A DNA stretch of 64,000 bases from Bacillota bacterium (GCA_023392595.1 JAEVYU010000016.1:49487-113486), one strand, 5' to 3'. Shown: positions 43,832 to 52,416, counted from the first letter of the stretch. The notes: generated by a model not told the origin, from the letters alone. Numbers and translations are program-made.

Positions 43832-44341
43832 TTAATTTACTTTTTCTAAGCCTTCCTGGTTATTATCTCGCCAGACATTTAAACGTACAAATTCATCTAG
43901 CGACTTACCTAATCCATCAAAATCCGGGAACACAGAACTTGCTGTAATATTCAAGACTCTTAAGTATGATAAAAATTGGTTTTTCAGATTATTAGGGATT
44001 ATTAATTTATATGTACTATGATAAATAGAACTAAGGGCTTCTCCATTTAAATGACTATGATCTGCTAATAAATTCAAACTCATGGTGAACATTTCTTGTT
44101 GAACTGCCGAACGGTTTAAATTTAAAGTCTGTATTGGTACAATAAAATCTATTTTATTTTTAACAATTAAATCTATCTCTTGCTCACATTCTCGATTGGA
44201 ATTTATTTTATTTATATAATCAGGAAATTTTTTTTGCATAGTCACCCATCGACCACAATACTGGTCCTTCATTGATCGCCACCTTGAATAAGCTACTTTA
44301 AAAATTAGCAAAGAATGTCCGGAATCTATTTTAAAATTCAT
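43832..44341 (-). CDS. FRG-domain-like protein, possibly C-terminal fragment
   Basis: 169 residues. The last third, KLIIPNNLKNQFLSYLRVLNITASSVFPDFDGLGKSLDE, is the typical end of FRG-domain proteins (IP-x-x-LK ... SLFP-x-LDG), and NLNRSAVQQEMFTMS resembles the R-x-x-Q-x-G-x-F strand before it. The N-terminal FRG/W signature itself is not visible, so it may be a shortened relative or a decayed gene. Unlike the core genome it is AT-rich. FRG proteins occur in phage-defence and mobile contexts; function here is unknown. A protein truncated at its N-terminus is an alternative. Confidence 0.5.
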   Translation of the reverse strand: MNFKIDSGHSLLIFKVAYSRWRSMKDQYCGRWVTMQKKFPDYINKINSNRECEQEIDLIVKNKIDFIVPIQTLNLNRSAVQQEMFTMSLNLLADHSHLNGEALSSIYHSTYKLIIPNNLKNQFLSYLRVLNITASSVFPDFDGLGKSLDEFVRLNVWRDNNQEGLEKVN

Positions 44342-44478
44342 TTGAAATGATACCTCTAATAATCAATGGGAAGATTCCCAGTAGAGAAGCAGAACACGAT
44401 CCGAGAATCCGTTGATTTATTGAACGGAATCAGACGGAAGAAATAAGCCTGCCGATGCCGCATCGGACCCGCCGGGCT

Positions 44479-44590
44479 TATTTTTCTAAATTTCATTTTC
44501 ACCGGATGATCCGGCAGATGGTCGGGGAAACGATCATAAAGTATATCAGAAAGCGCAGATTGGAGGAAGCAGCCGGGGAACTTAAATTAT
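44479..44590 (+). pseudogene. Fragment of an AraC-family regulator
   Basis: Encodes about 35 residues, YFSKFHFHRMIRQMVGETII then KYIRKRRLEEAAGEL, which are the second helix-turn-helix start of an AraC/GyrI-type regulator. No gene body lies upstream or downstream. Homology ends where the minus-strand lipoprotein fragment begins, so two broken genes abut here. Confidence 0.6.
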
Positions 44591-44599
44591 CTTCTTCCC

Positions 44600-44782
44600 T
44601 CCATGAATCCCTGGAATTGCGGCTGCGACCACGGTCCGGATTTTTTTACCACCCGGTTCTCTGAGGCTTTGGGACGGGGTTGGCGCCGGACTGGTTTTAT
44701 TTCCCCCTCTTCCATTACATCCATTCAGCGCCACCGCGAATACCAGCATCAAAGTAATTCCTAAAATCTTATGATTCTTCAA
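44600..44782 (-). pseudogene. N-terminal fragment of a lipoprotein gene
   Basis: From a TTG at 44782 with AAGGA upstream: a lipoprotein signal ILGITLMLVFAVALNGC and a Ser/Pro/Thr linker (TSPAPTPSQS), after which the frame enters the opposing AraC fragment. Only the export signal remains, so a product, if made, would be a short lipopeptide. Confidence 0.5.
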
Positions 44783-45185
44783 TTCTGTCCATCCTTTTGA
44801 TTTTTTTTATTTTGAATCATAGAATAACCGCCAATAACACTCCAATCCAGGGAAATTGTTGGCAACCACGACCCAGTCCGTAAAACGTCAAACTGCTTTT
44901 CAGCATCCGGCTTTCATAAAGTGTAAATGGTACATGGAAAAGGGTAAAAAAGGCCGGAAATATACCCCCATTCAAGCTGGTATTGCAAAATCCAAATCCC
45001 CAAAAATGATGACAATAAAGAATTCCCCAAGCAATAATATTTGAATCTGCTCCAACCGCTCAGGGATGTCGGTTGATGTATGATAAGTATTTATAAATAC
45101 ACACTTTTGCTTTCACCAATTATAAACATGTTTAAGCTTTTTAGCCCTAAAAACCAGCTCCGACATTTGAGGCAAGGATGCCGAA
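44783..45185. other. Intergenic region, no gene seen
   Basis: About 400 bp without a supportable reading frame. A 62-codon plus frame (44856-45044) is very rich in Lys and has no ribosome-binding site. Confidence 0.3.
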
Positions 45186-45431
45186 AAACGCCGCCTCTTT
45201 ACATGGATGTAAAACTCGGCTTGTTTTCAAGCCGCGCGGTCCTGCCACCGAAAGCCTCATATAATAGCCAGTCGAAAGACCATGGATGGTGAAGACCCTC
45301 TAGAAACCCTGGATGAATAAAGGGAGGTCTGGAAGCCGTAGGTTCCAGCGGCTTTTTGGGTCCTTTTGGGCCGCTCCAAAAGGACCTCAGCCGGTGAAAT
45401 CCGTGGACCATAATACTGGTCATTCATTTTT
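45186..45431 (-). repeat. Hairpin-rich repeat element, copy B
   Basis: Opposite-strand copy of the element at 42790-43005. It contains CTGGAA/TTCCAG (45329-45348) at the place of copy A's CCGGAA/TTCCGG, so the pair differs by compensating changes, and a further stem CGGCTTG-AAAA-CAAGCCG near the TTTACATCCATGTAAA end. The stem GGTCCTTTTGG/CCAAAAGGACC is also perfect here and decayed in copy A. Confidence 0.75.
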
Positions 45432-45456
45432 AGGCGTCATGAACAATGAAAGTAAC

Positions 45457-45505
45457 CCACCACGAAATCCGCGGGTCACAATACTGGACATTCATTTAAA
45501 AAAGG
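45457..45505 (+). repeat. Partial third copy of the repeat terminus
   Basis: GAAATCCGCGGGTCACAATA followed by CTGGACATTCATTT repeats, in direct orientation, the segment at 45402-45430 (GAAATCCGTGGACCATAATA, CTGGTCATTCATTT), 60 bp downstream of it. This shows that the outer end of the element is itself duplicated. Confidence 0.55.
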
Positions 45506-46001
45506 CATAAACTCTTTTCCTTTGGCCCACCCATCCCTAACCCTTCTCCAGGTAAGAGATTTTGCGCCCCGTGCAGCAGCGCGTCACAAGTGACGCGACC
45601 ATTCGTTTAGTTATTCACCCGTTGTTTAAGTTTTCACAATAAGTTTTTTCTCTGTGTCTCCGTTGTGTCTCTGCGGCTAATTCGGACCAGGATTTCACGG
45701 ATTGATCGCCATTTTCAATGGCGCCGAATTTAACGGATTTCCACTAAAAGAGCGTAGGCCTGCTGAGTTGTCGCGCACGCATACCGGACGACCCAGTATG
45801 GATACCGAACTCTCGCGTATGCATACCGAACCGGCAAATGGGGTTTGCAGACCAGGGATTGGACCCAGCTTCCCCGGAAGGAGTATCATGATATAAAAAA
45901 AGCTCTTCCCGGGCTGAAAAAGCACCCTCTGGAAGGAAATATCCCACGCCTTGCCGAATAAAAATTCGTTGCCTTAATCTCAATGAAGGGGGCTTTCCCT
46001 A
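45506..46001. other. Intergenic region with palindrome and short tandem repeats
   Basis: Contains a perfect inverted repeat CGCGTCAC-AA-GTGACGCG (45580-45597), without a uridine tract, and degenerate repeats of GTATGsATACCGAAC (about 45775-45835). Overlapping frames on both strands here (45695-45925, 45702-45896) mirror the tandem repeat and are not credible genes. Confidence 0.4.
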
Positions 46002-46649
46002 TTGTATAACACCATTCTTTTTGATCTCGACGGCACGCTGACCGATCCGAAAGTCGGTATTACCAAATCCGTTCAATATGCCCTGAAGAAACTGGGAATT
46101 TACGAGGAAAGCCTGGAGAGTCTGACCAGATTTATCGGCCCGCCGCTGCGGAATTCCTTCCGCGAATACTACTTGCTGGATGAAACCCGGGTCCAAAAGG
46201 CCATCGAATATTACCGCGAGTATTATTCTCCATATGGGATTTTTGAAAATGAAATCTACCCGGAAATTCCCATTCTGCTTCAGGACCTGAAAACAGCCGG
46301 AAAAATTTTAATGGTAGCAACCTCAAAACCAACCGTATTTGCGGAGAAAATTCTCCATCACTTTGATATTCGTCAATATTTTGATAGCGTGGCCGGCAGT
46401 AATCTGGATGAGACCCGGACCACCAAAGAAGAAGTCATTGAATATGCCTTAGCAACCATTGGTGAAGCGGACAAGAAAAAGATTGTCATGATTGGGGATC
46501 GAAAACACGATATTATCGGAGCTAAAATGAATCATATTGATTCCATCGGCGTGGCTTACGGTTATGGATCTCTGGATGAACTGCAAATCGAAAAACCAAC
46601 GCACATTGTCAATGATGTTGAGGGCTTGCGGAAACTGTTATCTGCTTAG
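46002..46649 (+). CDS. HAD-superfamily phosphatase (Gph/PpaX-like)
   Basis: 215 residues. Motif I is ILFDLDGTLTD with the nucleophile Asp, motif II MVATSKP, motif III/IV KIVMIGDRKHDIIGAKMNHID. A helical cap between residues 15 and 80 places it in subclass C1, as in phosphoglycolate phosphatase and pyrophosphatase PpaX. The TTG start follows AAGGGGGC. Single gene; substrate cannot be assigned. The same family includes YjjG-like nucleotidases. Confidence 0.9.
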   Translation: MYNTILFDLDGTLTDPKVGITKSVQYALKKLGIYEESLESLTRFIGPPLRNSFREYYLLDETRVQKAIEYYREYYSPYGIFENEIYPEIPILLQDLKTAGKILMVATSKPTVFAEKILHHFDIRQYFDSVAGSNLDETRTTKEEVIEYALATIGEADKKKIVMIGDRKHDIIGAKMNHIDSIGVAYGYGSLDELQIEKPTHIVNDVEGLRKLLSA

Positions 46650-46685
46650 TTTGAGCTATAACAAATTCTTATCAGCAATCCATCG

Positions 46686-47153
46686 TTACGATTTCAGCGA
46701 GGCCTTTTTCTCTTCCAATTTATTTTTATAGGCCGTGATGCTCCGATACCAGGAAAAAGTTACAAAGAAACTCAATATTTCCGACACTACCAAAGCGGTT
46801 GACCATGTCGAATCGATAAAAAGCTGAAAACTTCGTACTCCCGTTAAAATAGACCCAACGATGTTCAAAATGGCAACAGCCAAAAAATTGGTGAAAAAAC
46901 CCATCCAAGGCATATGGCTAAGTCTTAAAAAAAACTGGGAACAAAAGAGCATCGATAGGGTCCCAATGATTGCCCCAACTGCCATACTGAAAAACGCGTT
47001 GAAAACAACATGGCCTATTTGTTGGGCTACTTCAAAAATCAACTGCTGAAAAGAATGAAAACAACCCCAGGTAAATAGATAAACCGCCCAAACAGCCAGG
47101 CCTATTAGACTCGATACCAATGCGTTCAACAAATAAAATTTAAGTTTAAACAT
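46686..47153 (-). CDS. Four-helix membrane protein paired with LytTR regulator (DUF3021-like)
   Basis: 155 residues with four transmembrane segments (about 8-28, 45-70, 80-105 and 115-138) and a basic cytosolic tail. It starts 8 bp after the LytTR gene. LytTR regulators of this size are commonly encoded with a small DUF3021-type membrane protein that restrains them, and this protein has the right size and topology. The match is by context and topology, not by clear motif. Confidence 0.65.
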   Translation of the reverse strand: MFKLKFYLLNALVSSLIGLAVWAVYLFTWGCFHSFQQLIFEVAQQIGHVVFNAFFSMAVGAIIGTLSMLFCSQFFLRLSHMPWMGFFTNFLAVAILNIVGSILTGVRSFQLFIDSTWSTALVVSEILSFFVTFSWYRSITAYKNKLEEKKASLKS

Positions 47154-47161
47154 GTTTGCCT

Positions 47162-47728
47162 CTACATCCCCAAAAATTCTTTTAAATTTTTCACATAATT
47201 GCGGGAAACTTCAATCTCGCTTTTTCCGTCAACAAACCGCAATATTAAGCGCCTGCCGAACCAGGGAATGATTTCATTGATGTTTTCAATATTCACGATG
47301 TACGATTTACCAACCCTTAGAAAGCGGTTTTGGGGAAGCCTCGCTTCCAGTTCGTATAATTTTTCCTTAATCCTGTATTCACAAGTGGCTTGATCAGCTT
47401 GGCCGGTGGCGATACAAAAGACATTGTTGCCCCTGGCTTCAAAGTAATAGACTTGGGGATAAGCAATGATTTGAAATGAATCGTCACGAGACTTGCCGAT
47501 GATCGTGTTGGGATTATCGTCACTAACCCTTCCCAGCTTGTCCAGGAACTCAACCAACTGGCCCAGATTGGGTAATTCAAAAACAACGGAAATCTTACCC
47601 TTGGGAATTTCGAAACCCGATTCAACCAAGCTGATGCTTGATTCTTCATCAATCTCGATATTACGGGCCATCAGCAATTCCTGCAGGACCTTCTGAATGC
47701 TCAAGGTACAATGTAAACTCAGTTTCAT
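47162..47728 (-). CDS. LytTR-domain DNA-binding regulator
   Basis: 188 residues. The C-terminal ~100 residues form a LytTR domain: IIAYPQVYYFEARGNNVFCIA, YRIKEKLYELEARLPQNRFLRVGKSYIVNIENI and KSEIEVSRNYVKNLKEFLG are its strand and helix markers. The N-terminal part has no receiver domain, so it is not a standard two-component regulator; it is likely controlled by the membrane protein encoded immediately downstream. No ribosome-binding site is evident. Confidence 0.9.
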   Translation of the reverse strand: MKLSLHCTLSIQKVLQELLMARNIEIDEESSISLVESGFEIPKGKISVVFELPNLGQLVEFLDKLGRVSDDNPNTIIGKSRDDSFQIIAYPQVYYFEARGNNVFCIATGQADQATCEYRIKEKLYELEARLPQNRFLRVGKSYIVNIENINEIIPWFGRRLILRFVDGKSEIEVSRNYVKNLKEFLGM

Positions 47729-47807
47729 GTTTTGCTCGCAATCATAAATATTTCATATAAATTATATAAAACCCTACGAATGCAGTAAATCTAAGAATTT
47801 AAAAAAC

Positions 47808-48908
47808 CTAAAGAGCCTCCATAAAATTGACATAGGTATAAGCCCCGTCCTCACTGAAGCCTTGATCCAACCGGAGTTTCAGTTTTTGTTTCGGATAGAG
47901 CTGAAACCGGAAACCAAACCCCGCCGCAACCTTGATGTGATCAGCCGTAAATTGATTCCCGTCCGGAGCCACTTCACCTAAGCCGGCGAAAAAAACGCCG
48001 CTGACCCGGCTACCCATGGAATATCTGTACTCACCCTGCAGAGCCGCATAGTTCTTATCCCGGTAAACGCCGGAGTAACATCCCCGCATAATGGAGTCTC
48101 CTCCCAAGCAGGGCATCATCTCAAAAGGTACGTCGCCCCTGCTTATATCGAGAAGAGACATCAAAGCAAACGTTCCTCTCTCCCGCGCCGGCCAAAAATG
48201 TTTATACGTTATTCCATACTGCACAAAGTCCTGATCGCTCCCCCATTCCCGCCGGTAGCTGATTCCTTGTAAATTCAAGACCGAGCCGTATCGGGGCGCA
48301 AATTCGTCATCCCGGGTATCCAGCAATAACTGTAAACCGCCGCCGGCTACGGTTGTCCCCTCAGAACCCAAAATATTGCCCGTCTCCAACATTCCGCCCG
48401 CTTTTTGATCTTCGATATCATACCGGCCATAGACAATGCAGGGTCCAAAGTAAACATTGGGGGAAAGTTTCCAGAGAAAACTTCCGGTAAAGCCTTTTTG
48501 AATATAGGTATAATCCTCTTTCGTGTCCGGGTCCGTATTGGAACCGACCCCAAAAAATTCACCGGGAAAATCCACATAACCCAAACCAGCCATAAGCATG
48601 GCTTGGTCGCCCCTTAGATACTTTTTGACATTGAAAGTACAAAGCATTTGTTCCTTTTGGGTATAAACGATCATTGCATTCAAAGTATCCTGTTTCATTT
48701 GGGGAAGAGACGAATCTGAATTGCGATATCCCATCACATACCCGCCAAGGGCCACTCCGGTTTCAGGTCCGCTGAAAATGACGGGAGAAGCACCCCAATG
48801 TATCTGTGAATCATTCTGAATGGCGGTTGAATCATCCGCCGCAAAAAGCATACCTGAAGATAATATAAACATCCATATGCCGATAGAGAACTTCTTATTG
48901 ATTCGCAT
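47808..48908 (-). CDS. Omp85/surface-antigen-type outer membrane beta-barrel protein
   Basis: 366 residues with a signal peptide (1-23, ending GMLFA-A). The mature protein is all amphipathic strands with short turns, 14-16 of them, and shows family landmarks of the bacterial surface antigen (D15/BamA C-terminal barrel): a strand with LLLDTRDDEFAPRYGSVLNLQ, and GGDSIMRGCYSGVYRDKNY, equivalent to the conserved (V/I)RG(F/Y) element. There are no POTRA domains, so it resembles the small barrel-only members. A barrel protein implies an outer membrane. It follows a degraded EF-hand-like gene by 15 bp, with TGGAGGC as ribosome-binding site. Confidence 0.8.
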   Translation of the reverse strand: MRINKKFSIGIWMFILSSGMLFAADDSTAIQNDSQIHWGASPVIFSGPETGVALGGYVMGYRNSDSSLPQMKQDTLNAMIVYTQKEQMLCTFNVKKYLRGDQAMLMAGLGYVDFPGEFFGVGSNTDPDTKEDYTYIQKGFTGSFLWKLSPNVYFGPCIVYGRYDIEDQKAGGMLETGNILGSEGTTVAGGGLQLLLDTRDDEFAPRYGSVLNLQGISYRREWGSDQDFVQYGITYKHFWPARERGTFALMSLLDISRGDVPFEMMPCLGGDSIMRGCYSGVYRDKNYAALQGEYRYSMGSRVSGVFFAGLGEVAPDGNQFTADHIKVAAGFGFRFQLYPKQKLKLRLDQGFSEDGAYTYVNFMEAL

Positions 48909-48923
48909 GTTAAAGCCTCCATT

Positions 48924-49187
48924 TCAATTTACTTCCATGACGATCCCCATGATGGAATCAATCCCCAAAACATAAGGTTTCTTATGGACCAACCTGGCCT
49001 GGTTTTTTATCGAATCAAGCTGAATTTTAAAATCGATTGCTCCGTCTTGATTATAATCAATCCCCTCCATCAATTTTTCCGGCAGCGCTTCCCTCTTTGG
49101 CTGCCAGTCAATCTGGACAAGCCCCGGCTTCTCTGCCCAATCAGGCCGTCAAAAACAGCCCGATGAATCAAAGTTCGGTATGCTCAT
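48924..49187 (-). pseudogene. Broken EF-hand-like gene upstream of the Omp85-like gene
   Basis: A 75-codon open stretch (49148-48924) encodes EKPGLVQIDWQPKREALPEK, LMEGIDYNQDGAIDFKI and a tail, clearly protein-like with a calcium-loop pattern DYNQDGAIDF. It has no start codon at its head. In the same frame an ATG at 49187 gives MSIPNFDSSGCF and then a TGA (49151-49149). A coding sequence interrupted by one stop is the simplest reading; recoding is possible but unsupported. The DSSGCF loop resembles DADSNGCF of the lipoprotein at 5118-6080. Confidence 0.55.
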
Positions 49188-49371
49188 GTTCAATAATAAC
49201 CGCTGGAAAGTCCTAACAAAAAACCGCGCATCCACACACCTCAACAGTCATTGGCTCTTTTTAATGAAATTATAAAATAATGGAGGTGAATTGTATCGCC
49301 TTCGCTTCTATTCTGTGTTAATATCCTTGCAAGAGGTACATTTTTGAGTGTAACGTGTTTGCTGTTTTCAT

Positions 49372-49422
49372 AAAAAAAACATTCCCGGCATCATGATCCA
49401 AACAACCATGATACCGGGAACG
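49372..49422 (-). terminator. Terminator closing the acyl-chain gene cluster
   Basis: On the minus strand GTTCCCGGTATCAT pairs with ATGATGCCGGGAAT (one G-T and minor mismatch), loop GGTTGTTTGGATC, followed by eight T residues. It lies about 40 bp beyond the ACP stop. Confidence 0.85.
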
Positions 49423-49461
49423 TCATATTAAAAAATTTCCAGAGGGCGCAAACATCGGGCC

Positions 49462-49722
49462 TCACAGGGAAGCCTGTTTTGATTCCACGAAATTGATAAT
49501 GTCTTGGATGCTTCGGATTTGAGAAATTACCGTACCATCGTTAGCCCGGTCAATTTTAAAATTAAACGCCTTCTCAAGGGCCACAATTAAATCCACACTA
49601 TCTAAACTATCCAGTCCTAATTCTTCAAAAATCAATGACTCTTTGGTAATCTGATCCGCTTCGATTTCAAATTCGTCCACAAACACTTTTTTAACTCTTT
49701 CAAAAATTTGGTTAGTTTCCAT
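49462..49722 (-). CDS. Acyl carrier protein
   Basis: 86 residues from the second ATG, eight bases after AAGGAG (an ATG two codons earlier is the alternative). The phosphopantetheine site is GLDSLDSVDL, with Ser41 counted from the first ATG; the surrounding helix II acidic patch is complete. It overlaps the end of the ketosynthase gene, so a ketosynthase-ACP pair is translated together. A separate housekeeping acpP would be expected beside fabD/fabG elsewhere, so this one is probably dedicated to the cluster. Confidence 0.93.
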   Translation of the reverse strand: METNQIFERVKKVFVDEFEIEADQITKESLIFEELGLDSLDSVDLIVALEKAFNFKIDRANDGTVISQIRSIQDIINFVESKQASL

Positions 49723-50968
49723 GCTCATAACTCCTTAATAATAATATAGAATTAATTCCACCAAAAGCAAAACTATCCTTCATGATCAAACAGGGTTTCA
49801 TCGCTTTATATTCCCGTAAATAATTGATATCGCCACATTTGGGATCGGGATGATCCAAATTCTTAGTAGGGACGAGACGCCCTCTTTTCATCATTTCCAA
49901 ACATACAATCATTTCCAGAGCAGCGCTAGCCCCTAATGTGTGCCCCAAATGCCCTTTTAAACTACTAACATCAGGATGACAACCCCGCCCGTTAAAAACT
50001 TTTTCCAAGGCAATGGATTCTTCGGCATCCCCTAAAATCGTTCCTGTGCCATGAGCATTAATATAGTCGACATCAGCCGGGGAAAAGCCGGTTTCCCCAA
50101 AAAATCTTTCGATTCCAGCGACTAATTCTTTCTCAGTCACCCTCGACATATGATCGCCGCTGGAGAAAGTCGTAAAGCCGGCAATCTCGCCCAGGATCCG
50201 AGCGCCTCTGCTCCTGGCATTCTCTTCACTTTCCAAAATCAAAACTCCGCTGCCTTCCCCACAGACTGTGCCGTCTCTATCCACATCAAAGGGCCTGGGA
50301 GTTGCGGAAGGATTATCATTATAATGAAATGAAGCGGCTTGAAGCAAGTCGAAAGTAGCTGCGGTTGTGGCATGCAATTCTTCCGCTCCGCCGCAAATCA
50401 TTCCCTTTTGTAAGCCATACTTAATCGTTTCATAAGCGAGCCCGATGGATTGCGCTGCCGATGAGCATGCGCTGTTCGGGGAAATGACTCTTCCTTTAAC
50501 ATTCAAAAAACACGCGATATTCGCAGCAGTTGTATGGGACATGACTTGAAAAAATTGGCCCGATTTGATGGATGAAAGACACTTTTCTTGTATGAAACGG
50601 CCCATGAAGTCGTAAAGCGATTGGCTGCTGCCTGTGGTGGATGCGAAGGACACTCCATAGTCACCCGAAGTAAAATGTTCTTCGGTGAACCCTGCCATCT
50701 TAACGGCTTCTTCTGCCGACAAACATGCCAGGATTGAAATTCTTCCCATATTCCTGCGCATTTCGCGGGGAATTCTTTTTTCATTTAACGCAAAGGCTGC
50801 GGCGCCACCCACCTCGCATAAAATATCGGTAATTGCTTCTTTCCATATGGCACCGACATTTTGAATACCGGAGCGGTTTGAGTAAATTCCCTCAAGTAAA
50901 GCATCCACTCCGTTACCAAAGGGGGATATAGCGCCAATACCGGTTATAACGACTTTGTGAAGTTTCAT
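49712..50968 (-). CDS. Beta-ketoacyl-ACP synthase (FabF-like) 1
   Basis: 418 residues from the ATG at 50968, which overlaps the oxidoreductase stop by ATGA. A condensing enzyme with thiolase fold: active Cys168 in NSACSSAAQS, His in NAHGTGTILGD and His in LKGHLGHTLGASAA, with the KGHLGHT lysine. All catalytic residues are present, so it is not a chain-length factor. It resembles KS proteins of aryl-polyene and type II PKS clusters as much as FabF. The product would be a C2-extended beta-ketoacyl-ACP. Confidence 0.92.
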   Translation of the reverse strand: MKLHKVVITGIGAISPFGNGVDALLEGIYSNRSGIQNVGAIWKEAITDILCEVGGAAAFALNEKRIPREMRRNMGRISILACLSAEEAVKMAGFTEEHFTSGDYGVSFASTTGSSQSLYDFMGRFIQEKCLSSIKSGQFFQVMSHTTAANIACFLNVKGRVISPNSACSSAAQSIGLAYETIKYGLQKGMICGGAEELHATTAATFDLLQAASFHYNDNPSATPRPFDVDRDGTVCGEGSGVLILESEENARSRGARILGEIAGFTTFSSGDHMSRVTEKELVAGIERFFGETGFSPADVDYINAHGTGTILGDAEESIALEKVFNGRGCHPDVSSLKGHLGHTLGASAALEMIVCLEMMKRGRLVPTKNLDHPDPKCGDINYLREYKAMKPCLIMKDSFAFGGINSILLLRSYEHGN

Positions 50969-52416
50969 GGATTGATTACCCTCTGCCAAAATTCATTGGG
51001 TTCAAATAATTCGCAAGCCAAACTAAAACTGGAAATCATCGAACCCAAAAAACCCGGGTAAATTGCCTGGCCCACCAAATACAACCCCCGGATCGGAGTT
51101 CGATGCTGAAATCCCATGGAATTTAAGGTTTGCTTGATTCCATAAGCCGAACCATTCACGGTACGGGTATACCGTTCAAATGACCATGGCTTGAGAAAAT
51201 CTAATAAAACCATCTTACCTTCTAAATCAGGCAATTGATCGCAGATTGCATTTTCCAAAAATCTTAACTTTTGCTGGGAACGGCAAGTTCGTTCTTTTTC
51301 ATCCAAAGAGATATCCTGATCTTTATCTTCCATCAAAGCGCAAAGTATTTTAGTAGAACCTGAGTGATTAAAAGTGACTCCTAAAGTTATCCCCGAGTCT
51401 GGGTTAAAATAAGCAAAATTTTCAAATTCCAAACCATTCAAGTTTTCAAGCTTGTAAAATACCACATAAAACCCTAAAGTACTTTCCGCTTCCTCCAAGC
51501 GGCGCCGATAAATTGGACGTAAGAATTCACATTTCACTTCGTTATTTAATAATTTGGGATTCAATGAAGCTATGACTAAAGGGGCTAAGCAACGTTCTCC
51601 TTGGCAGGTTTTGACCCCGATGGCGTTTTTATCGCTATCCATGAGAATTTCATCCACTTCGGAATTTAAAAACAACTCGACCCCAACTCTTGCAAGTTCC
51701 CGCTTGAAATTAGACAACAACCGCTTAATCCCGTCAATTGTAAAAAAACCCAAGGAATGATAAAAACCTCCCAGCACCAAAGCATGAACCTTGAACGGCA
51801 CTTCGTCAGCCTTGCTACCGATAAGGATGTTATTTAAAGTTCCTAATACCTCGATGAGTTCTTCCGAAGCGTGATCCCTTTGTAAAGTTTCACGAAGCGT
51901 ATAATTGTCAGGACTCATAAGCTCTTTGGCATTTCGAAGGTTGGGATTGGCTTGATGATTTAAATAAAACGAATCTTCATTCACTTTTTTGATTTGCCGG
52001 ATATAATTATGGATTGCCGTCGCATTTTCCGGGAAATAGGATAAAAGGCTCTTTTCAACATTTTCAAGCCCTCTGGGAATATGATAACAATGGCTTCCCA
52101 CAATCACATTGCCAAATCCCTTCTCGATTAATCCTTTTTCGACTCCATCGGCGATATTTAAATAACGAAAAAAAGAAGCAATCACTTCCCCTTCATCCAT
52201 CCAGCCGCTAATATGGAGTCCCGGACTACATTCGCAACCTTTGCGAAAGTAAGGTCTAATTAAGGGCGCAATCTCCCGGTCCCTCTCAAATACCGCGACC
52301 TTTTTCCCTTGTTTCGCCAAAATCAAGGCCATTGTTAAACCACTAATGCCCGAACCGATAATAATTGCATCATGCGCGCGCGCGCGTCGGTTTAGTATGC
52401 TTTGATGATTAAGCAA
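50965..52416 (-). CDS. FAD-dependent oxidoreductase, phytoene desaturase-like
   Basis: 483 residues. The N-terminal dinucleotide-binding fold DAIIIGSGISGLTMALILAKQ (about 16-36) with VAVFERD is of the CrtI/RetSat type. The C-terminal RTPIRGLYLVGQAIYPGFLGSMISS is the matching FAD-contacting end of that family. Starts at TTG with GGGGGAAC upstream, inside the end of the preceding ketosynthase gene. Family members desaturate, isomerise or saturate polyene chains. Lying between two ketosynthases with no carotenoid genes near, it probably acts on the ACP-bound or finished acyl chain, which is inference. A CG run (52375-52385) sits near the start. Confidence 0.88.
   Translation of the reverse strand: MLNHQSILNRRARAHDAIIIGSGISGLTMALILAKQGKKVAVFERDREIAPLIRPYFRKGCECSPGLHISGWMDEGEVIASFFRYLNIADGVEKGLIEKGFGNVIVGSHCYHIPRGLENVEKSLLSYFPENATAIHNYIRQIKKVNEDSFYLNHQANPNLRNAKELMSPDNYTLRETLQRDHASEELIEVLGTLNNILIGSKADEVPFKVHALVLGGFYHSLGFFTIDGIKRLLSNFKRELARVGVELFLNSEVDEILMDSDKNAIGVKTCQGERCLAPLVIASLNPKLLNNEVKCEFLRPIYRRRLEEAESTLGFYVVFYKLENLNGLEFENFAYFNPDSGITLGVTFNHSGSTKILCALMEDKDQDISLDEKERTCRSQQKLRFLENAICDQLPDLEGKMVLLDFLKPWSFERYTRTVNGSAYGIKQTLNSMGFQHRTPIRGLYLVGQAIYPGFLGSMISSFSLACELFEPNEFWQRVINP

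Noticed and set aside
45695..45925. Overlapping frames on both strands at 45695-45925
   Set aside because: They reflect short degenerate tandem repeats (ATACCGAAC units). No ribosome-binding site or domain.
49149..49151. Selenocysteine codon in the EF-hand-like frame
   Set aside because: No SECIS-like hairpin was seen after the TGA and the protein is not a known redox family. Pseudogene or sequencing error is simpler.
49712..50968. Ketosynthase 1 as a chain-length factor partner of ketosynthase 2
   Set aside because: Both proteins keep the catalytic Cys and both His residues, whereas chain-length factors lose the Cys.
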